A stretch of 64,000 nt of DNA from the NCBI GenBank assembly GCA_046160485.1, contig JBJXGV010000036.1:62001-126000 (forward strand), given 5' to 3'. The first letter of the stretch is position 1. Each line of letters begins with the position of its first letter. Shown piece by piece: positions 42,601 to 50,707 of this stretch. This DNA is from JBJXGV01 sp046160485. Lineage in GTDB: Bacteria > Orphanbacterota > Orphanbacteria > JBJXGV01. A program made the translations under genes and the position numbers. The notes under the pieces were generated by a model. That model did no database searches. It was not told the origin of the DNA and saw only the letters and a program-made list of their open reading frames with translations.

Positions 42601-44346
42601 ATTCCGCGCCTGCGGCAGCTTCTCGAGGGAGTCCTTCCGCAGAGCGGAGAGCGCGTAGACGATTTTCTCGTCGAGCACGAATTCAACCATCTCGGCAAGC
42701 GCACCATGGCGCTCAGCGCTCGGCGCGTCCGCGGAATGCAGGGACAGAACGAGCGGATTCTTCTGGCGATCGATGACATCACCGAACGCACGCGCGTTCT
42801 GGATGTTCTGCGCGAGGCTGACCAGCGGCTGAGATTCGTGATGGACACCATGCCGCAGAAAATTTTCACCGCGCGGCCAACCGGGGATGTGGACTACTTC
42901 AACCCGCAGTGGAGCGAATTCACCGGTCTGCCGTTCGAGGAGATCAGGGGCTGGGGCTGGAGGCAGTTCATTCACCCGGAGGATCTGGAGGAGAACCTTC
43001 GCGTCTGGCAGGAGTCGATCGATTCCGGTGCGCCGTTCGAGTTCCAGCATCGCTTCCGGCGCGCGGACGGCGAGTATCGCGGGCACTTCACCCGCGCGTT
43101 GCCGATGCGGGATGCCGATGGCAAGACCGTGATGTGGGTCGGATCCAGTACGGATGTCCATGAGCAGCGGACGACGGCGAACCAACTGCAGCAGTACGCG
43201 ACCGATCTCACCGAGGCGGACCGCCGCAAGACCGAGTTCTTGGCGATGCTCGCTCACGAATTGCGCAACCCGCTCGCTCCGATCCGGAATGCGCTCGAGA
43301 TCATGCGGCTGACGCACGGCGAGAGCGAGGCCGTCAAATCGGCGTCCCAGATGATGGAGCGCCAGACAAACCACATGGTCCGGCTCGTCGATGACTTGCT
43401 CGACGTGAGCCGCATCAACCAGGGAAAGATCGGGCTCCGCATGGCGCCGGTCGAACTCGCATCGGTTGTGAACCATGCAGTCGAGGCCGCGCGTGTGCAG
43501 TGCGCGAGTTTGGCGATCGAGCTCAGCGTCACGTTGCCGCGTCGGCCAATCTACCTGAACGCCGATCCGGCCCGGTTGGCGCAAGTCTTCGGCAATCTGC
43601 TGAACAACGCGTGCAAGTTCACCGAGCGGGGCGGACTGATTGCGCTCACGGTCGAACGCGAGGGCGACGACGCCGTCATCCACGTGCGCGACAACGGAAT
43701 CGGAATGAAAGCCGAGCACATTCCTCACATCTTCGATCTTTTCGTTCAGCTCGACACCTCTCTGGAGCGCTCGGTCGGCGGGCTGGGCATCGGCCTGACG
43801 TTGGTGAAGAGCTTAGTGGAGCTGCATCGCGGCACCGTCGATGTCCACAGCGCGGGCGCGGGCGCGGGGAGCGAGTTCGTCGTGCGTCTGCCGGTCACGG
43901 CGGAAGCTCCCGAAGCGCCGCCGCCGCCGCAAGAGGTGCCGCAGGCGACCGTATCGGGTCTTCGCATCCTCGTCGTCGATGACAACCGCGACGCTGCCGT
44001 CTCGCTTGGGATGCTCTTGAACATGAGCGGCAACCAGACTCACATCGCCTACGACGGACTCGAGGCGCTGGAGGCGGCGGCTGTCTTCCGGCCCGATGTC
44101 GTCTTGCTCGACATCGGTTTGCCGAGCCTCAACGGCTACGAGGTCGCGCGCAGGATGCGGGAGCTGCCGGGGGGCGCCGCGCTCGTGATCGTGGCGCTGA
44201 CCGGATGGGGCCAAGACGAGGACCGCCAGAGGTCGGCGGATGCCGGGTTCGACGGCCACCTAGTCAAGCCGCTGGAGTACGCCGTGCTGATGACGATGCT
44301 CGCCGAGTCAGGGTCTAGTCGTCGCGTTCAAACGCCCGAGCTATAG
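39637..44346 (+). CDS. CheB-CheR-PAS-histidine kinase-receiver fusion
   Basis: This 1,569-residue cytoplasmic protein joins five activities. CheB methylesterase: S41 in GASAGG, H68 and D160. CheR methyltransferase at about 270-500 (TSFFRNPHAFDVLRR; VLGCSMGQEAYSIAM). A coiled coil at about 730-815 (EELQSINEELETSKEELESA) precedes PAS domains to about 1180. The kinase has phospho-acceptor H1207 in LAHELRNPL and an ATPase with NNACKFTERGG, DNGIGMK and GGLGIGL. A receiver follows, with D1492 in LLDIGLPSLNG and K in HLVKPLE. All catalytic residues are intact. Such fusions often act outside classical chemotaxis. No chemotaxis operon is nearby, so input and output are unknown. Confidence 0.95.
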   Translation: MKNGTTKKKNVVSPHKSTSKTLHRREDHDGGAFPIVGVGASAGGLEAFTELLKHLPLDTGMAFVLVQHLDPHHASALVQLLTRATKLPVREVTDKLRVEPNCIYVIPPNTSIVISKRVLKLEPRDRAPTPHRPIDQFFESLAEDQRDRAIGVVLSGSATDGTLGIEAVKAEGGISFAQDSSARYESMPRSAVAAGCVDFVLSPKGIAEELARIAKHPLVSARRGAIRTHAESGRAAASADDRDDSAAPTNLRGPPRTSRTRPRVAAKNGQPAPPGRNDAESLRNILLLLRDHGGADFSQYKPGTIQRRISRRMILGEQATIEAYEKFLRGNAAELNALYSDVLISVTSFFRNPHAFDVLRRKVFPKLLQERTEQPIRVWVLGCSMGQEAYSIAMTFLEAAEKSPGTRKLQVFATDLNDALLDKARHGVYPKSLAQEMTPERLRRFFVEDDGGYRVKKSLRAMIAFARQNLLVDPPFSRMDVISCRNVLIYFEASLQKRAIPIFHYALNPHGFLFLGASESIGEFEDLFDEVDGKLRIYSKKAALGHAFQLSAKKGRGEKSAPVRARRAAAGAVPGMAPASPPAEITAQREADRISIDQFAPPGVLIDSDMQILQFRGPTGAYLESPTGKASFDVLRMARKGLMLPLRAAIDKAKKENKTVRKQSVRIGPSGRSRTVNLCVMPLKNLRERCFLILFEDAEQGPRAARELALSPALPAGRTDRSRRVGESRRVADLETELAETRDYLQSIQEQYEAANEELQASSEEIQSANEELQSINEELETSKEELESANEELTTVNDEMANRNSELGRLNTDLLNVQTSSRLAIVMLGRDLTVRRFSAQAEKQFNILASDIGRPFGRVRHDFAGADLESFVADVIATGLERQREVQDQHGRWFSLRACPYLTLDNKPDGAVLVLVDIDDLKKTERGIAEARDYAENVIATVREPLLVLDDRLRVESANRAFFETFRVARARTIGKFIFDLGNRQWDIPRLRQLLEGVLPQSGERVDDFLVEHEFNHLGKRTMALSARRVRGMQGQNERILLAIDDITERTRVLDVLREADQRLRFVMDTMPQKIFTARPTGDVDYFNPQWSEFTGLPFEEIRGWGWRQFIHPEDLEENLRVWQESIDSGAPFEFQHRFRRADGEYRGHFTRALPMRDADGKTVMWVGSSTDVHEQRTTANQLQQYATDLTEADRRKTEFLAMLAHELRNPLAPIRNALEIMRLTHGESEAVKSASQMMERQTNHMVRLVDDLLDVSRINQGKIGLRMAPVELASVVNHAVEAARVQCASLAIELSVTLPRRPIYLNADPARLAQVFGNLLNNACKFTERGGLIALTVEREGDDAVIHVRDNGIGMKAEHIPHIFDLFVQLDTSLERSVGGLGIGLTLVKSLVELHRGTVDVHSAGAGAGSEFVVRLPVTAEAPEAPPPPQEVPQATVSGLRILVVDDNRDAAVSLGMLLNMSGNQTHIAYDGLEALEAAAVFRPDVVLLDIGLPSLNGYEVARRMRELPGGAALVIVALTGWGQDEDRQRSADAGFDGHLVKPLEYAVLMTMLAESGSSRRVQTPEL

Positions 44347-44504
44347 CCGACGGATTCAGACTGCGCGGCTTCCAGCCTCGTAGCCGTTCGTACTCGCGTT
44401 ACACATCCTCGCGCGAACAACCACACACACGCCTCTCTCGTCGCGCGACCGTGACGGCATCGTCACGCTCTGGCCCATGCGCCAGTTCGCGCCCGCCCGC
44501 GTTC

Positions 44505-44521
44505 TTGGCACTCGGGATGCA
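44505..44521 (+). promoter_or_regulatory. Candidate sigma-54 (-24/-12) promoter in the 452-base gap
   Basis: The stretch 44347-44798 has no convincing gene. It contains TTGGCACTCGGGATGCA, which keeps the GG-N10-GC spacing and most of the TGGCAC...TTGC consensus. A hairpin CGTGACG/CGTCACG (44450-44456 with 44461-44467) lies just upstream. If real, it would give a leader of about 265 bases before the BON lipoprotein. Confidence 0.4.
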
Positions 44522-44798
44522 ATGGTCGCGATCATGAATCGGTCACAACACTCGTTGATGTGCGTGGCGCACTCCGTGTCGGTGTTCATCGGCGTGATGA
44601 CCCCGCGCTGTGTCAACGCATAGCCGGATTCAGGTCGCGACACCGGAACGCACAGGCTGCAAGGAACGCCGCGCCGCGCGGTAAGAAGTACAACGCGAAT
44701 TGTCGATGTGCGCGTTTTGCTTCGCGGCGGCAAGCCAACTTCGAGCGGCGTCGGCTCACAGAGAGCGATGTCTCACGAACACAACAAGGAGGACAAGA

Positions 44799-45200
44799 AT
44801 GCTGAAGCTGCACTTGGCCGCACTCATCGCGCTGACAGTGCTCTCTGCAGGCTGCGGCTCCGAGGAGCGCAACACGAGCGTCGCCGCGAGCAAAACGGCG
44901 GCGGACAACACGGCTCGAAACGTCAGTGATCGCAATGACGCCAAGCCGACGCCGCTGGATCAGGGCGAGAACGAGGCGGATCGGGCGATCACGCAGATGA
45001 TCCGGAAAGCGGTCATGGAAAACGGAGCGACCTCGGTGAATGGACAGAATGTGAAGATCATCACGCAGAACGGCGTGGTGACGCTGCGCGGCCCGGTCGA
45101 CTCGGAAGCAGAGAAGATGTTCATCGGTACCACGGCTCGCGGCGTCGCCGGCGTCGTCAAAGTCGACGACCAGCTCGAGATCGCAGTTAAGCCCCACTAA
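44799..45200 (+). CDS. BON-domain lipoprotein
   Basis: The 133-residue protein has a lipoprotein signal peptide ending LSAGC (MLKLHLAALIALTVLSAGCG), a Ala/Asn/Asp-rich linker and a BON domain (about 60-130: ITQMIRKAVMENGATSVNGQ, VKIITQNGVVTLRGPVDSEA, GVAGVVKVDDQLEI). BON domains bind membrane surfaces and occur in osmotic-stress proteins such as OsmY. AAGGAGG (44786-44792) fits ATG 44799. It precedes a stress-type membrane protein by 23 bases, suggesting a shared envelope stress transcript. Confidence 0.87.
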   Translation: MLKLHLAALIALTVLSAGCGSEERNTSVAASKTAADNTARNVSDRNDAKPTPLDQGENEADRAITQMIRKAVMENGATSVNGQNVKIITQNGVVTLRGPVDSEAEKMFIGTTARGVAGVVKVDDQLEIAVKPH

Positions 45201-45223
45201 CCCAAAACGAAGGAGAACCGACC

Positions 45224-45745
45224 ATGTCGAAAGCTGCATTCTGCCTCGTCAACACGACCACGCAAGCCGAGGCGATCGTTGATTCACTCCGGAACTCGGG
45301 TTTCACGAGTAACGACATCTCCGTGCTGTATCCGGACAAGAGCGGCACGCGCGATTTCGCGCACGACAACCAGACGAAGGCTCCTGAGGGCGCCGTGGCG
45401 GGCGCGAGCACCGGCGGCGTGATCGGCGGAACGCTCGGATGGCTTGTGGGCATCGGCTCGCTCGCGATCCCGGGCGTGGGTCCGTTCATCGCCGCGGGGC
45501 CGATCATGGCCGCGTTGGGCGGCGCGGCGGTTGGCGCAACCGTCGGCGGAATCGGCGGCGCTCTCGTCGGGATGGGCATTCCCGAGTACGAGGCGAAGCA
45601 GTACGAGGGGAAGGTTCGCGGCGGAAAGATTCTCCTTTCCGTGCACACCGAAGACGGCAAGGAACGCGATCGGGCAAAGGAGATCTTCAAGACCCTCGGT
45701 GCCGACGATATCGGTGTGAACGAAGAAGCACACGTGAAGGCCTAG
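45224..45745 (+). CDS. YflT/general-stress-type protein with glycine-zipper membrane hairpin
   Basis: The 173-residue protein begins with a small alpha/beta domain (FCLVNTTTQAEAIVDSLRNS then ISVLYPDK), then has two Gly/Ala-rich membrane helices (GASTGGVIGGTLGWLVGIGS; IMAALGGAAVGATVGGIGGA) and a C-terminal strand-helix (GGKILLSVHTEDGKERDRAK). Proteins of this shape are induced by heat, salt or desiccation in other bacteria. AAGGAGAA precedes ATG 45224. It is followed by a clear terminator, closing the transcript that starts with the BON lipoprotein. Confidence 0.8.
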   Translation: MSKAAFCLVNTTTQAEAIVDSLRNSGFTSNDISVLYPDKSGTRDFAHDNQTKAPEGAVAGASTGGVIGGTLGWLVGIGSLAIPGVGPFIAAGPIMAALGGAAVGATVGGIGGALVGMGIPEYEAKQYEGKVRGGKILLSVHTEDGKERDRAKEIFKTLGADDIGVNEEAHVKA

Positions 45746-45837
45746 TCGATCTCCCCGCGCGGTTGAACTCCCACAGGGCCGTGCGGGATGTGATCGAGTC
45801 ATCGAAGCCGAGCTGAGCTGAGCTGAGTCGAGCGGTT

Positions 45838-45872
45838 CGGAGCGGAGGGAAACCTCCGCTCCGCTTGTTTTC
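45838..45872. terminator. Intrinsic terminator with GAAA tetraloop
   Basis: CGGAGCGGAGG (45838-45848) pairs perfectly with CCTCCGCTCCG (45853-45863) around the tetraloop GAAA, followed by CTTGTTTTC. It lies between convergent transcripts. A short tandem repeat of GAGCT units (about 45810-45827) sits just before it. Confidence 0.82.
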
Positions 45873-45955
45873 GTAGTGCAACGCAACGCTGCGGTTGACG
45901 GAGCGGCCGCGCGCTCGCGTGTCGACTGGCAGCCGTTTCGCGCGCTCAAGGAGCG

Positions 45956-46801
45956 TCAGCCGGATGTGGCGCGCGCGATCACGGTCGATGTCATCTCCGC
46001 GATCGCGACGCGTCCGTCGGGGCGCAGCGCGTACACCTCGGCGCGGCACGTCGAGAGGGCCCGGCCCGCGCGGATCGCATGCCCGCGCGCGAGAAAGCGC
46101 GCGCCCGTCGCGGGGCGCATCAGGTTGATCTTGAACTCGACGGCGAGCACGTCGTGGTCGGGAGGCGCCAAGGTCAGCGCCGCGTAGCCGCACGCCGAAT
46201 CGGCGATGCTCGCGATGGCGCCCGCGTGAAGGAACCCGTTCTGCTGCGTGAGCGCGGGGGAGTGCGGAAGCGCGATCTCGATCCGGCCGGGAGCAACGCG
46301 TTCGAGCGTGGCGCCGAGCGTCGACATGAACGCCTGGCGCGCGAAGCTCTCGCGCACCGCGTGCTCGAAGTCGGGGTTCCGGACGCGCGCCGCGGCAGCG
46401 CGCTCGGCGAGTTGCGTGCGAAGCGTGTCGAGGTCCCCGAGCACCCACACGTCGGCGATTTTTCCCTCCTCGAACGTGAAGAGCGCCGCCCCCGCCCACT
46501 CGACGCGCTCGAACGTCGGCGCGAAGCCGAGAAACTCGGCGCGATGCACGCCCGAGAAGAGCATCCGCGCGAAAACCTTGTCGGCTTCGCTGACGAGGTC
46601 CACGATGTCGCAGCGGTATTCGCCGAGCGCCGCGTGAATGAAATCGACGTAGCCGGCGAATTCGGCGTGGCCGCGCCGCGTCTGCCCGAGCGAGCCGCGA
46701 AACGTGAACGCGTCGCGCAAGAGCACCGGAATGAACTCGGCGTCGTGCCGGTTCCAGATCTCGCGGTAGAACGCCTCGACGCGCTCGCTGGCGTCGCTCA
46801 T
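45956..46801 (-). CDS. SnoaL-like and PaaI-type thioesterase fusion
   Basis: Residues 1-125 resemble the SnoaL/NTF2-like fold (VEAFYREIWNRHDAEFIPVL; DIVDLVSEADKVFARMLF). Residues about 145-280 match the PaaI hotdog thioesterase type (LTQQNGFLHAGAIASIADSA; GYAALTLAPPDHDVLAVEFK; INLMRPATGARFLARG). The acidic residue expected after HxGx in this family is replaced in part by A-I-A-S-I-A-D. The start ATG 46801 is three bases from the SUI1 stop, so it ends the six-gene operon. Hydrolysis of a CoA ester is likely; the substrate is unknown. The fusion is unusual. Confidence 0.82.
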   Translation of the reverse strand: MSDASERVEAFYREIWNRHDAEFIPVLLRDAFTFRGSLGQTRRGHAEFAGYVDFIHAALGEYRCDIVDLVSEADKVFARMLFSGVHRAEFLGFAPTFERVEWAGAALFTFEEGKIADVWVLGDLDTLRTQLAERAAAARVRNPDFEHAVRESFARQAFMSTLGATLERVAPGRIEIALPHSPALTQQNGFLHAGAIASIADSACGYAALTLAPPDHDVLAVEFKINLMRPATGARFLARGHAIRAGRALSTCRAEVYALRPDGRVAIAEMTSTVIARATSG

Positions 46802-46803
46802 CG

Positions 46804-47076
46804 TTAGCCGCCCGCGCGCTTGACGGTCCAACCGAGTTTTGCGAGCGCCTCGACGATCGTGTCGCGGTGGTCGCCTTGGATCTCGATGACGCCGTCCTTC
46901 ACCGTGCCGCCGGAGCCGCACTTCTTTTTCAGTTGCGCGGCGAGTTCCGCGATTCCGGCGGGATGCAGCGGTACGCCCGTGATGATCGTCACGCCCTTCC
47001 CCTTGCGGCCCTTCGTCTCGCGGCTGACGCGCACGACGCCGTCGCGCGGCGGGCCGATGTTCGCGGTGGCGCTCAC
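46804..47076 (-). CDS. SUI1/YciH-family translation factor-like protein
   Basis: The protein is about 90 residues. It contains the SUI1/eIF1-like core: RETKGRKGKGVTIITGVPLH, then LKKKCGSGGTVKDGVIEIQG and HRDTIVEALAKLGWTVKRAGG. It resembles bacterial YciH. GTG at 47076 overlaps the cupin stop as GTGA, so the longer in-frame start upstream is not favoured. Bacterial members may influence start-site selection; the role is not well known. Confidence 0.87.
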   Translation of the reverse strand: MSATANIGPPRDGVVRVSRETKGRKGKGVTIITGVPLHPAGIAELAAQLKKKCGSGGTVKDGVIEIQGDHRDTIVEALAKLGWTVKRAGG

Positions 47077-47453
47077 GGCGGCGGCGGCTTCGCGTCGTCG
47101 CGGTGAACCGTTGCCGGGGAGAATGCGGGAAGACAGACGGCGACGTACTCGGCGCCGCCGGGCTCGGGCGAGCTGTAGCGGATCCACTCTCCCGGTGCGG
47201 TCACGACCGCTTGGCCCGCGCGCACGTCGATCGCGCCGCCTTCGTGCTCGACGCGCAGCATGCCGCGCAACACGACCGTGATCTCTTCGAACTCGGGGCG
47301 CTGGCCCGGCTCGACCCAGCCGTGCGGCGAGACCATTCGCGCCACGCTCACGTTCGCGTGCGCGCTATTGACGCGCCCCGCGTACTCCTCGATCCGCTTC
47401 GGTTTGTTGCCCGCCGCTTCGATGACGGACGGCGCCGCTATGAGTCTTGGCAT
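47073..47453 (-). CDS. Cupin-domain protein
   Basis: A 126-residue single-domain cupin. It has the double strand pattern (SVARMVSPHGWVEPGQRPEF, EEITVVLRGMLRVEHEGGAI, DVRAGQAVVTAPGEWIRYSS). The usual HxH metal motif is not complete; one histidine is in SPHGW and glutamates follow (EFEE). Ligand and function are unknown. It is the fourth gene of the minus-strand operon, with one base between it and the peroxiredoxin stop. Confidence 0.8.
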   Translation of the reverse strand: MPRLIAAPSVIEAAGNKPKRIEEYAGRVNSAHANVSVARMVSPHGWVEPGQRPEFEEITVVLRGMLRVEHEGGAIDVRAGQAVVTAPGEWIRYSSPEPGGAEYVAVCLPAFSPATVHRDDAKPPPP

Positions 47454-47454
47454 C

Positions 47455-48033
47455 TCATGCCTCAGGTTGTCCGCCGCCGCGGGCGAGCCACGCGACCGCG
47501 TGCGCGGCGTCGGCGTCGGGCGGGAAGACGGGGTAGACGACGTGCTCGATGCGGCCGTCGCGGATGAAGAGCGTAAAGCGTTTCAAGAGCACCCAGTCGT
47601 CGTACCCGAATGTCGGGAGCCGCAGCGCGTTCGTCAGTTCGAACCCGGTGTCGCTGAGTATCGGAAACGGAAGGAGAAGCCGCGCCGCCATCTCCGCCTG
47701 ATACGAACTCTCTTGCGTGCTGAGTCCGAAGACGCGCGCGCCGAGCGCGGCGAGTTCGCCATGCGTGTCTCGGTAGCCGCACGACTGCGGCGTGCACCCG
47801 CGCGCGCCGGGGATCGCGTCCCATCCGGGCGGCGAGTCGACGTGGGGGAGCCCCGTTCGAGGATACGCGTAGACGATCGACCAGCCCGGGAGCGTATCGA
47901 GGCGGATCGTTCCGCCAGCCGTCGACGGGAGCGCGACGGGCGGCATCATCGCGCCGCGCAGGTGATCGCACGCGCCGTCGTCGATTGGTACGGGAAGGTT
48001 CGGCGGCACGCTGTGGAGGTCATCGCTTCGCAT
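47455..48033 (-). CDS. Peroxiredoxin, PrxQ/BCP-like
   Basis: The 192-residue protein has the two-cysteine pattern GCTPQSC (C80 peroxidatic, C85 resolving) typical of atypical 2-Cys PrxQ. It also has a SIVYAYPRTG strand before it and the later stretch LPFPILSDTGFELTNALRLP. It reduces hydrogen or organic peroxides with electrons from thioredoxin. The start is ATG 48033; the frame is open beyond it but overlaps the carbonic anhydrase. It belongs to the operon with carbonic anhydrase and cupin, possibly stress related. Confidence 0.9.
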   Translation of the reverse strand: MRSDDLHSVPPNLPVPIDDGACDHLRGAMMPPVALPSTAGGTIRLDTLPGWSIVYAYPRTGLPHVDSPPGWDAIPGARGCTPQSCGYRDTHGELAALGARVFGLSTQESSYQAEMAARLLLPFPILSDTGFELTNALRLPTFGYDDWVLLKRFTLFIRDGRIEHVVYPVFPPDADAAHAVAWLARGGGQPEA

Positions 48034-48043
48034 CGCGCGGATA

Positions 48044-48604
48044 TTACGCTCGTTCGCCGCCGGTTTCGCGGATCTGAACGATGCGGTCGTCGGCGACGCG
48101 GTATAGGAGCGGCGCGACCTGAATCGAAGGGTAGAGCGCGCGGACGCGCGCCGTCTCCGCGAGCGCAAACGCGACGGGCTCGCCGATCTGGTAGCGAATC
48201 GCGTGAGCGTCGAAGTGCGCCGCCGCGTCCGCCGCGTTCCAACCGCCGCGCTCGACGAGTCCGCGAATGAAATCTTCGCGCCGCATCGTGACGCGTTCCA
48301 TCCCGCAGTCCGTGTGCGGGATCAACGCGATCGAGCCGACATTGCCGACGGAGATCGCGAACGAGACGTCGAACTCGCTATCGCGCAGCGAGGCGCCGGC
48401 GGATCGCAAGACGTACGCGAACTCGCTCGGCACGACGATCACCTTGCGGTGGTCCATGCACATGCTGATCAAGAGCCGCGCTGTCCCTGTGGATGCGGGG
48501 ATCGGCTCGCCGAGGTTGTGGTGCCGGAGCAGGAGTTCGATCGGCGTCCCGCGGTATTCCGGGAGGATGTCGCGCGCGCTTCCGACTGCGACGAGTTCGA
48601 CCAT
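48044..48604 (-). CDS. Beta-class carbonic anhydrase-like protein
   Basis: The 186-residue protein keeps the beta-carbonic-anhydrase zinc site: C49-x-D51-x-R53 in SMCMDHRK, and H97/C100 in PHTDCGM. The surrounding strand-turns fit (VIVVPSEFAYVLRSAGAS; AISVGNVGSIALIPH). It interconverts carbon dioxide and bicarbonate. It is somewhat divergent, since VPSEF replaces the usual loop. It starts three bases after the prolyl oligopeptidase stop, so both are probably co-transcribed. Confidence 0.85.
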   Translation of the reverse strand: MVELVAVGSARDILPEYRGTPIELLLRHHNLGEPIPASTGTARLLISMCMDHRKVIVVPSEFAYVLRSAGASLRDSEFDVSFAISVGNVGSIALIPHTDCGMERVTMRREDFIRGLVERGGWNAADAAAHFDAHAIRYQIGEPVAFALAETARVRALYPSIQVAPLLYRVADDRIVQIRETGGERA

Positions 48605-48607
48605 TCG

Positions 48608-50707
48608 TTAATCGCCGCTGAGTTCGTTCCAGAGGAACGTGTAGGCCAGCGCCGACTTGAACGCCGCCTGCTTGTTGTCCGCGGCGCCGGCGTGCCCGCC
48701 CTCGATGTTTTCGTAGTAGAGCACGTCATGCCCCATCGATTTCATGAGCGCGAACATCTTGCGTGCGTGCCCAGGGTGGACGCGGTCGTCGCGCGTCGAT
48801 GTCGTGAAGAGCGTGGGCGGATATTTCGCGGCGGCCTTCACGTTGTGATACGGCGAAAACGTGCGGATGAATTCCCACTCTTCGGGCTGATCGGGGTCGC
48901 CGTATTCGGCCATCCAGCTCGCGCCAGCGAGAAGCTTGTGGTACCGGCGCATGTCGAGAAGCGGCGCCTGGCAGACGATCGCGCCGAAAAGGTCGGGGCG
49001 CATCGTGAGGATGTTCCCGACGAGAAGCCCGCCGTTGCTGCCGCCGATCGCGCCGAGGTGTTCGGGCGACGTCACCTTGCGGCGCACGAGATCTTCGCCA
49101 ATCGCGATGAAGTCCTCATAGGCGCGCGGCCGGTTTTCCTTGAGCGCGGCCTGATGCCACGACGGCCCGAATTCGCCGCCGCCGCGAATGTTCGCCGCGA
49201 CGTAGACGCCGCCGCGCTCGAGCCAGCCCGCGCCGGTCGACGCTTGGTAGCCCGGCAGCGTCGGGACTTCGAATCCGCCGTAGCCGTAGATGACCGTGGG
49301 CGCGCTTCCGTCGAGAGCGAGTTTCTCGCGCGACACCTCGAAGTACGGAATGCGCGTTCCGTCCGCCGAGATCGCCTCGTGCTGATTCACGACGAGCCCC
49401 GCCGCTTCGAAGAACGCGGGGAGCTGGCGCAACACGGATGCGGGACCCTCGCCGATCGTCCCCATGCGAAGGCTCGACGGCGTCAGGTAGTCGGACGCGG
49501 TGACGAAGTAGTCGTCGGAGGAATCGGCGTCCACGGCGAAGGCGGAGACCGTGCCGAACTGCGGCATCCCCGGCAGCGGCTCGCGGCGCCACGCCGTCCC
49601 TTCGCGCGTGAGCACGTAGAGCCGGTTCCGCACATTGTCGAGTTCGTTGAGGATGAGGTGGTTGAGCGTCGGGCTGAAGCTCGCGAGCGACTTGCGCGCG
49701 GTCGGCTGAAAGATGACGTCCATCGTGCGCGCGCCGCCGAGAAACGCCTCGAAGTCGGTCGCGACGAGCGCCCCCGCGGGATACGTCACGTCGCCGAGAT
49801 TCCAGTCGCTTCGCAGCTCGAGGAAGATCAGATCGCGGTGGATCGACGTGATCGCGTCCGAGGGCTTGTCGATATGGATCAGTTCGCCGCCGCGGCGCAG
49901 GAACATTTCGTTGGACCAGAAGGTCGTGCCGCGACGAACGAAATCGCGCTCGAAGCCCGGCGTCAGATCGCGCCACGCGTAGACGCTCACGTCGGTCTCC
50001 TCGCCTTCCATGACCGTGACGGCTTCGCTGAGCGGCGTGCCGCGGCGCCACAGCTTGGCGACGCGCGGATAGCCGGAACTCGTGAGCGAGCCGGGACCGA
50101 AGTCGGTGCCGACGAAGATGTGGTCGCGGTCGTGCCACGCGACACTGCTCTTCGCCTCCGAAAGCGTGAAGCCGTCCGCGACGAACTGCTTCGCCGTCAG
50201 GTCGAACTCGCGAATGACGGCCGCATCCGCACCGCCGCGCGAGAGCACGATGAGGCACCGCTCGTACGCGGGCGCCAGATACTCCGCGTGCTCCCAAACC
50301 CAGTTTTCGTTTTCCGCCGCGGAGAGCTTGTCGAGGTCGATGATGATCTCCCATCGCGGTTCCGGTTTTTTGTATTCCTCGAGCGACGTGCGCCGCCAGA
50401 GGCCGCGCGGATTCGCGGCGTCGCGCCAGAAGTTGTAGTAGTACGCACCGCGTTTCGAGACGTACGGAATGCGCTGGTCCGAATCCATGATGGCGAGCAG
50501 CCGCGCCTCGAGGGCGCGGAACTCGTCGGTCTGGGCGAGCGCGCTCGTGCACGCGGCGTTCTGCTCGCGCACCCACGAGAGCGCCGTCTCCCCGGTGACA
50601 TCCTCGAGGTCGAGATACGGATCGTTCATTTCGTCAGCGCGCGCGGCAACGGCGAGTGCGAAGGGAATCGAGGCGGCAAGAGCCAAGGCGACGCTGAAGC
50701 GGAACAT
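48608..50707 (-). CDS. Secreted prolyl oligopeptidase (S9A family)
   Basis: Prolyl oligopeptidases cleave short peptides after proline. The 699-residue protein has a signal peptide (SVALALAASIPFALAVAARA), an N-terminal domain and a seven-bladed propeller, then an alpha/beta-hydrolase domain. It contains the triad S557 in GGSNGG, D640 in TRDDRVHP and H672 in EGGHAGA. ATG 50707 has GGAGG nine bases upstream. It is probably periplasmic. It heads a six-gene minus-strand unit whose genes are separated by at most ten bases or overlap. Confidence 0.95.
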   Translation of the reverse strand: MFRFSVALALAASIPFALAVAARADEMNDPYLDLEDVTGETALSWVREQNAACTSALAQTDEFRALEARLLAIMDSDQRIPYVSKRGAYYYNFWRDAANPRGLWRRTSLEEYKKPEPRWEIIIDLDKLSAAENENWVWEHAEYLAPAYERCLIVLSRGGADAAVIREFDLTAKQFVADGFTLSEAKSSVAWHDRDHIFVGTDFGPGSLTSSGYPRVAKLWRRGTPLSEAVTVMEGEETDVSVYAWRDLTPGFERDFVRRGTTFWSNEMFLRRGGELIHIDKPSDAITSIHRDLIFLELRSDWNLGDVTYPAGALVATDFEAFLGGARTMDVIFQPTARKSLASFSPTLNHLILNELDNVRNRLYVLTREGTAWRREPLPGMPQFGTVSAFAVDADSSDDYFVTASDYLTPSSLRMGTIGEGPASVLRQLPAFFEAAGLVVNQHEAISADGTRIPYFEVSREKLALDGSAPTVIYGYGGFEVPTLPGYQASTGAGWLERGGVYVAANIRGGGEFGPSWHQAALKENRPRAYEDFIAIGEDLVRRKVTSPEHLGAIGGSNGGLLVGNILTMRPDLFGAIVCQAPLLDMRRYHKLLAGASWMAEYGDPDQPEEWEFIRTFSPYHNVKAAAKYPPTLFTTSTRDDRVHPGHARKMFALMKSMGHDVLYYENIEGGHAGAADNKQAAFKSALAYTFLWNELSGD

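Noticed and set aside
44356..44733. A 125-codon minus-strand frame in the gap before the BON lipoprotein.
   Set aside because: No ribosome-binding site, no family-like sequence, and it overlaps the candidate promoter region.
45810..45827. Short GAGCT tandem repeat as a possible CRISPR or VNTR.
   Set aside because: Only about three units of five bases, next to a terminator; too short for a meaningful repeat element.
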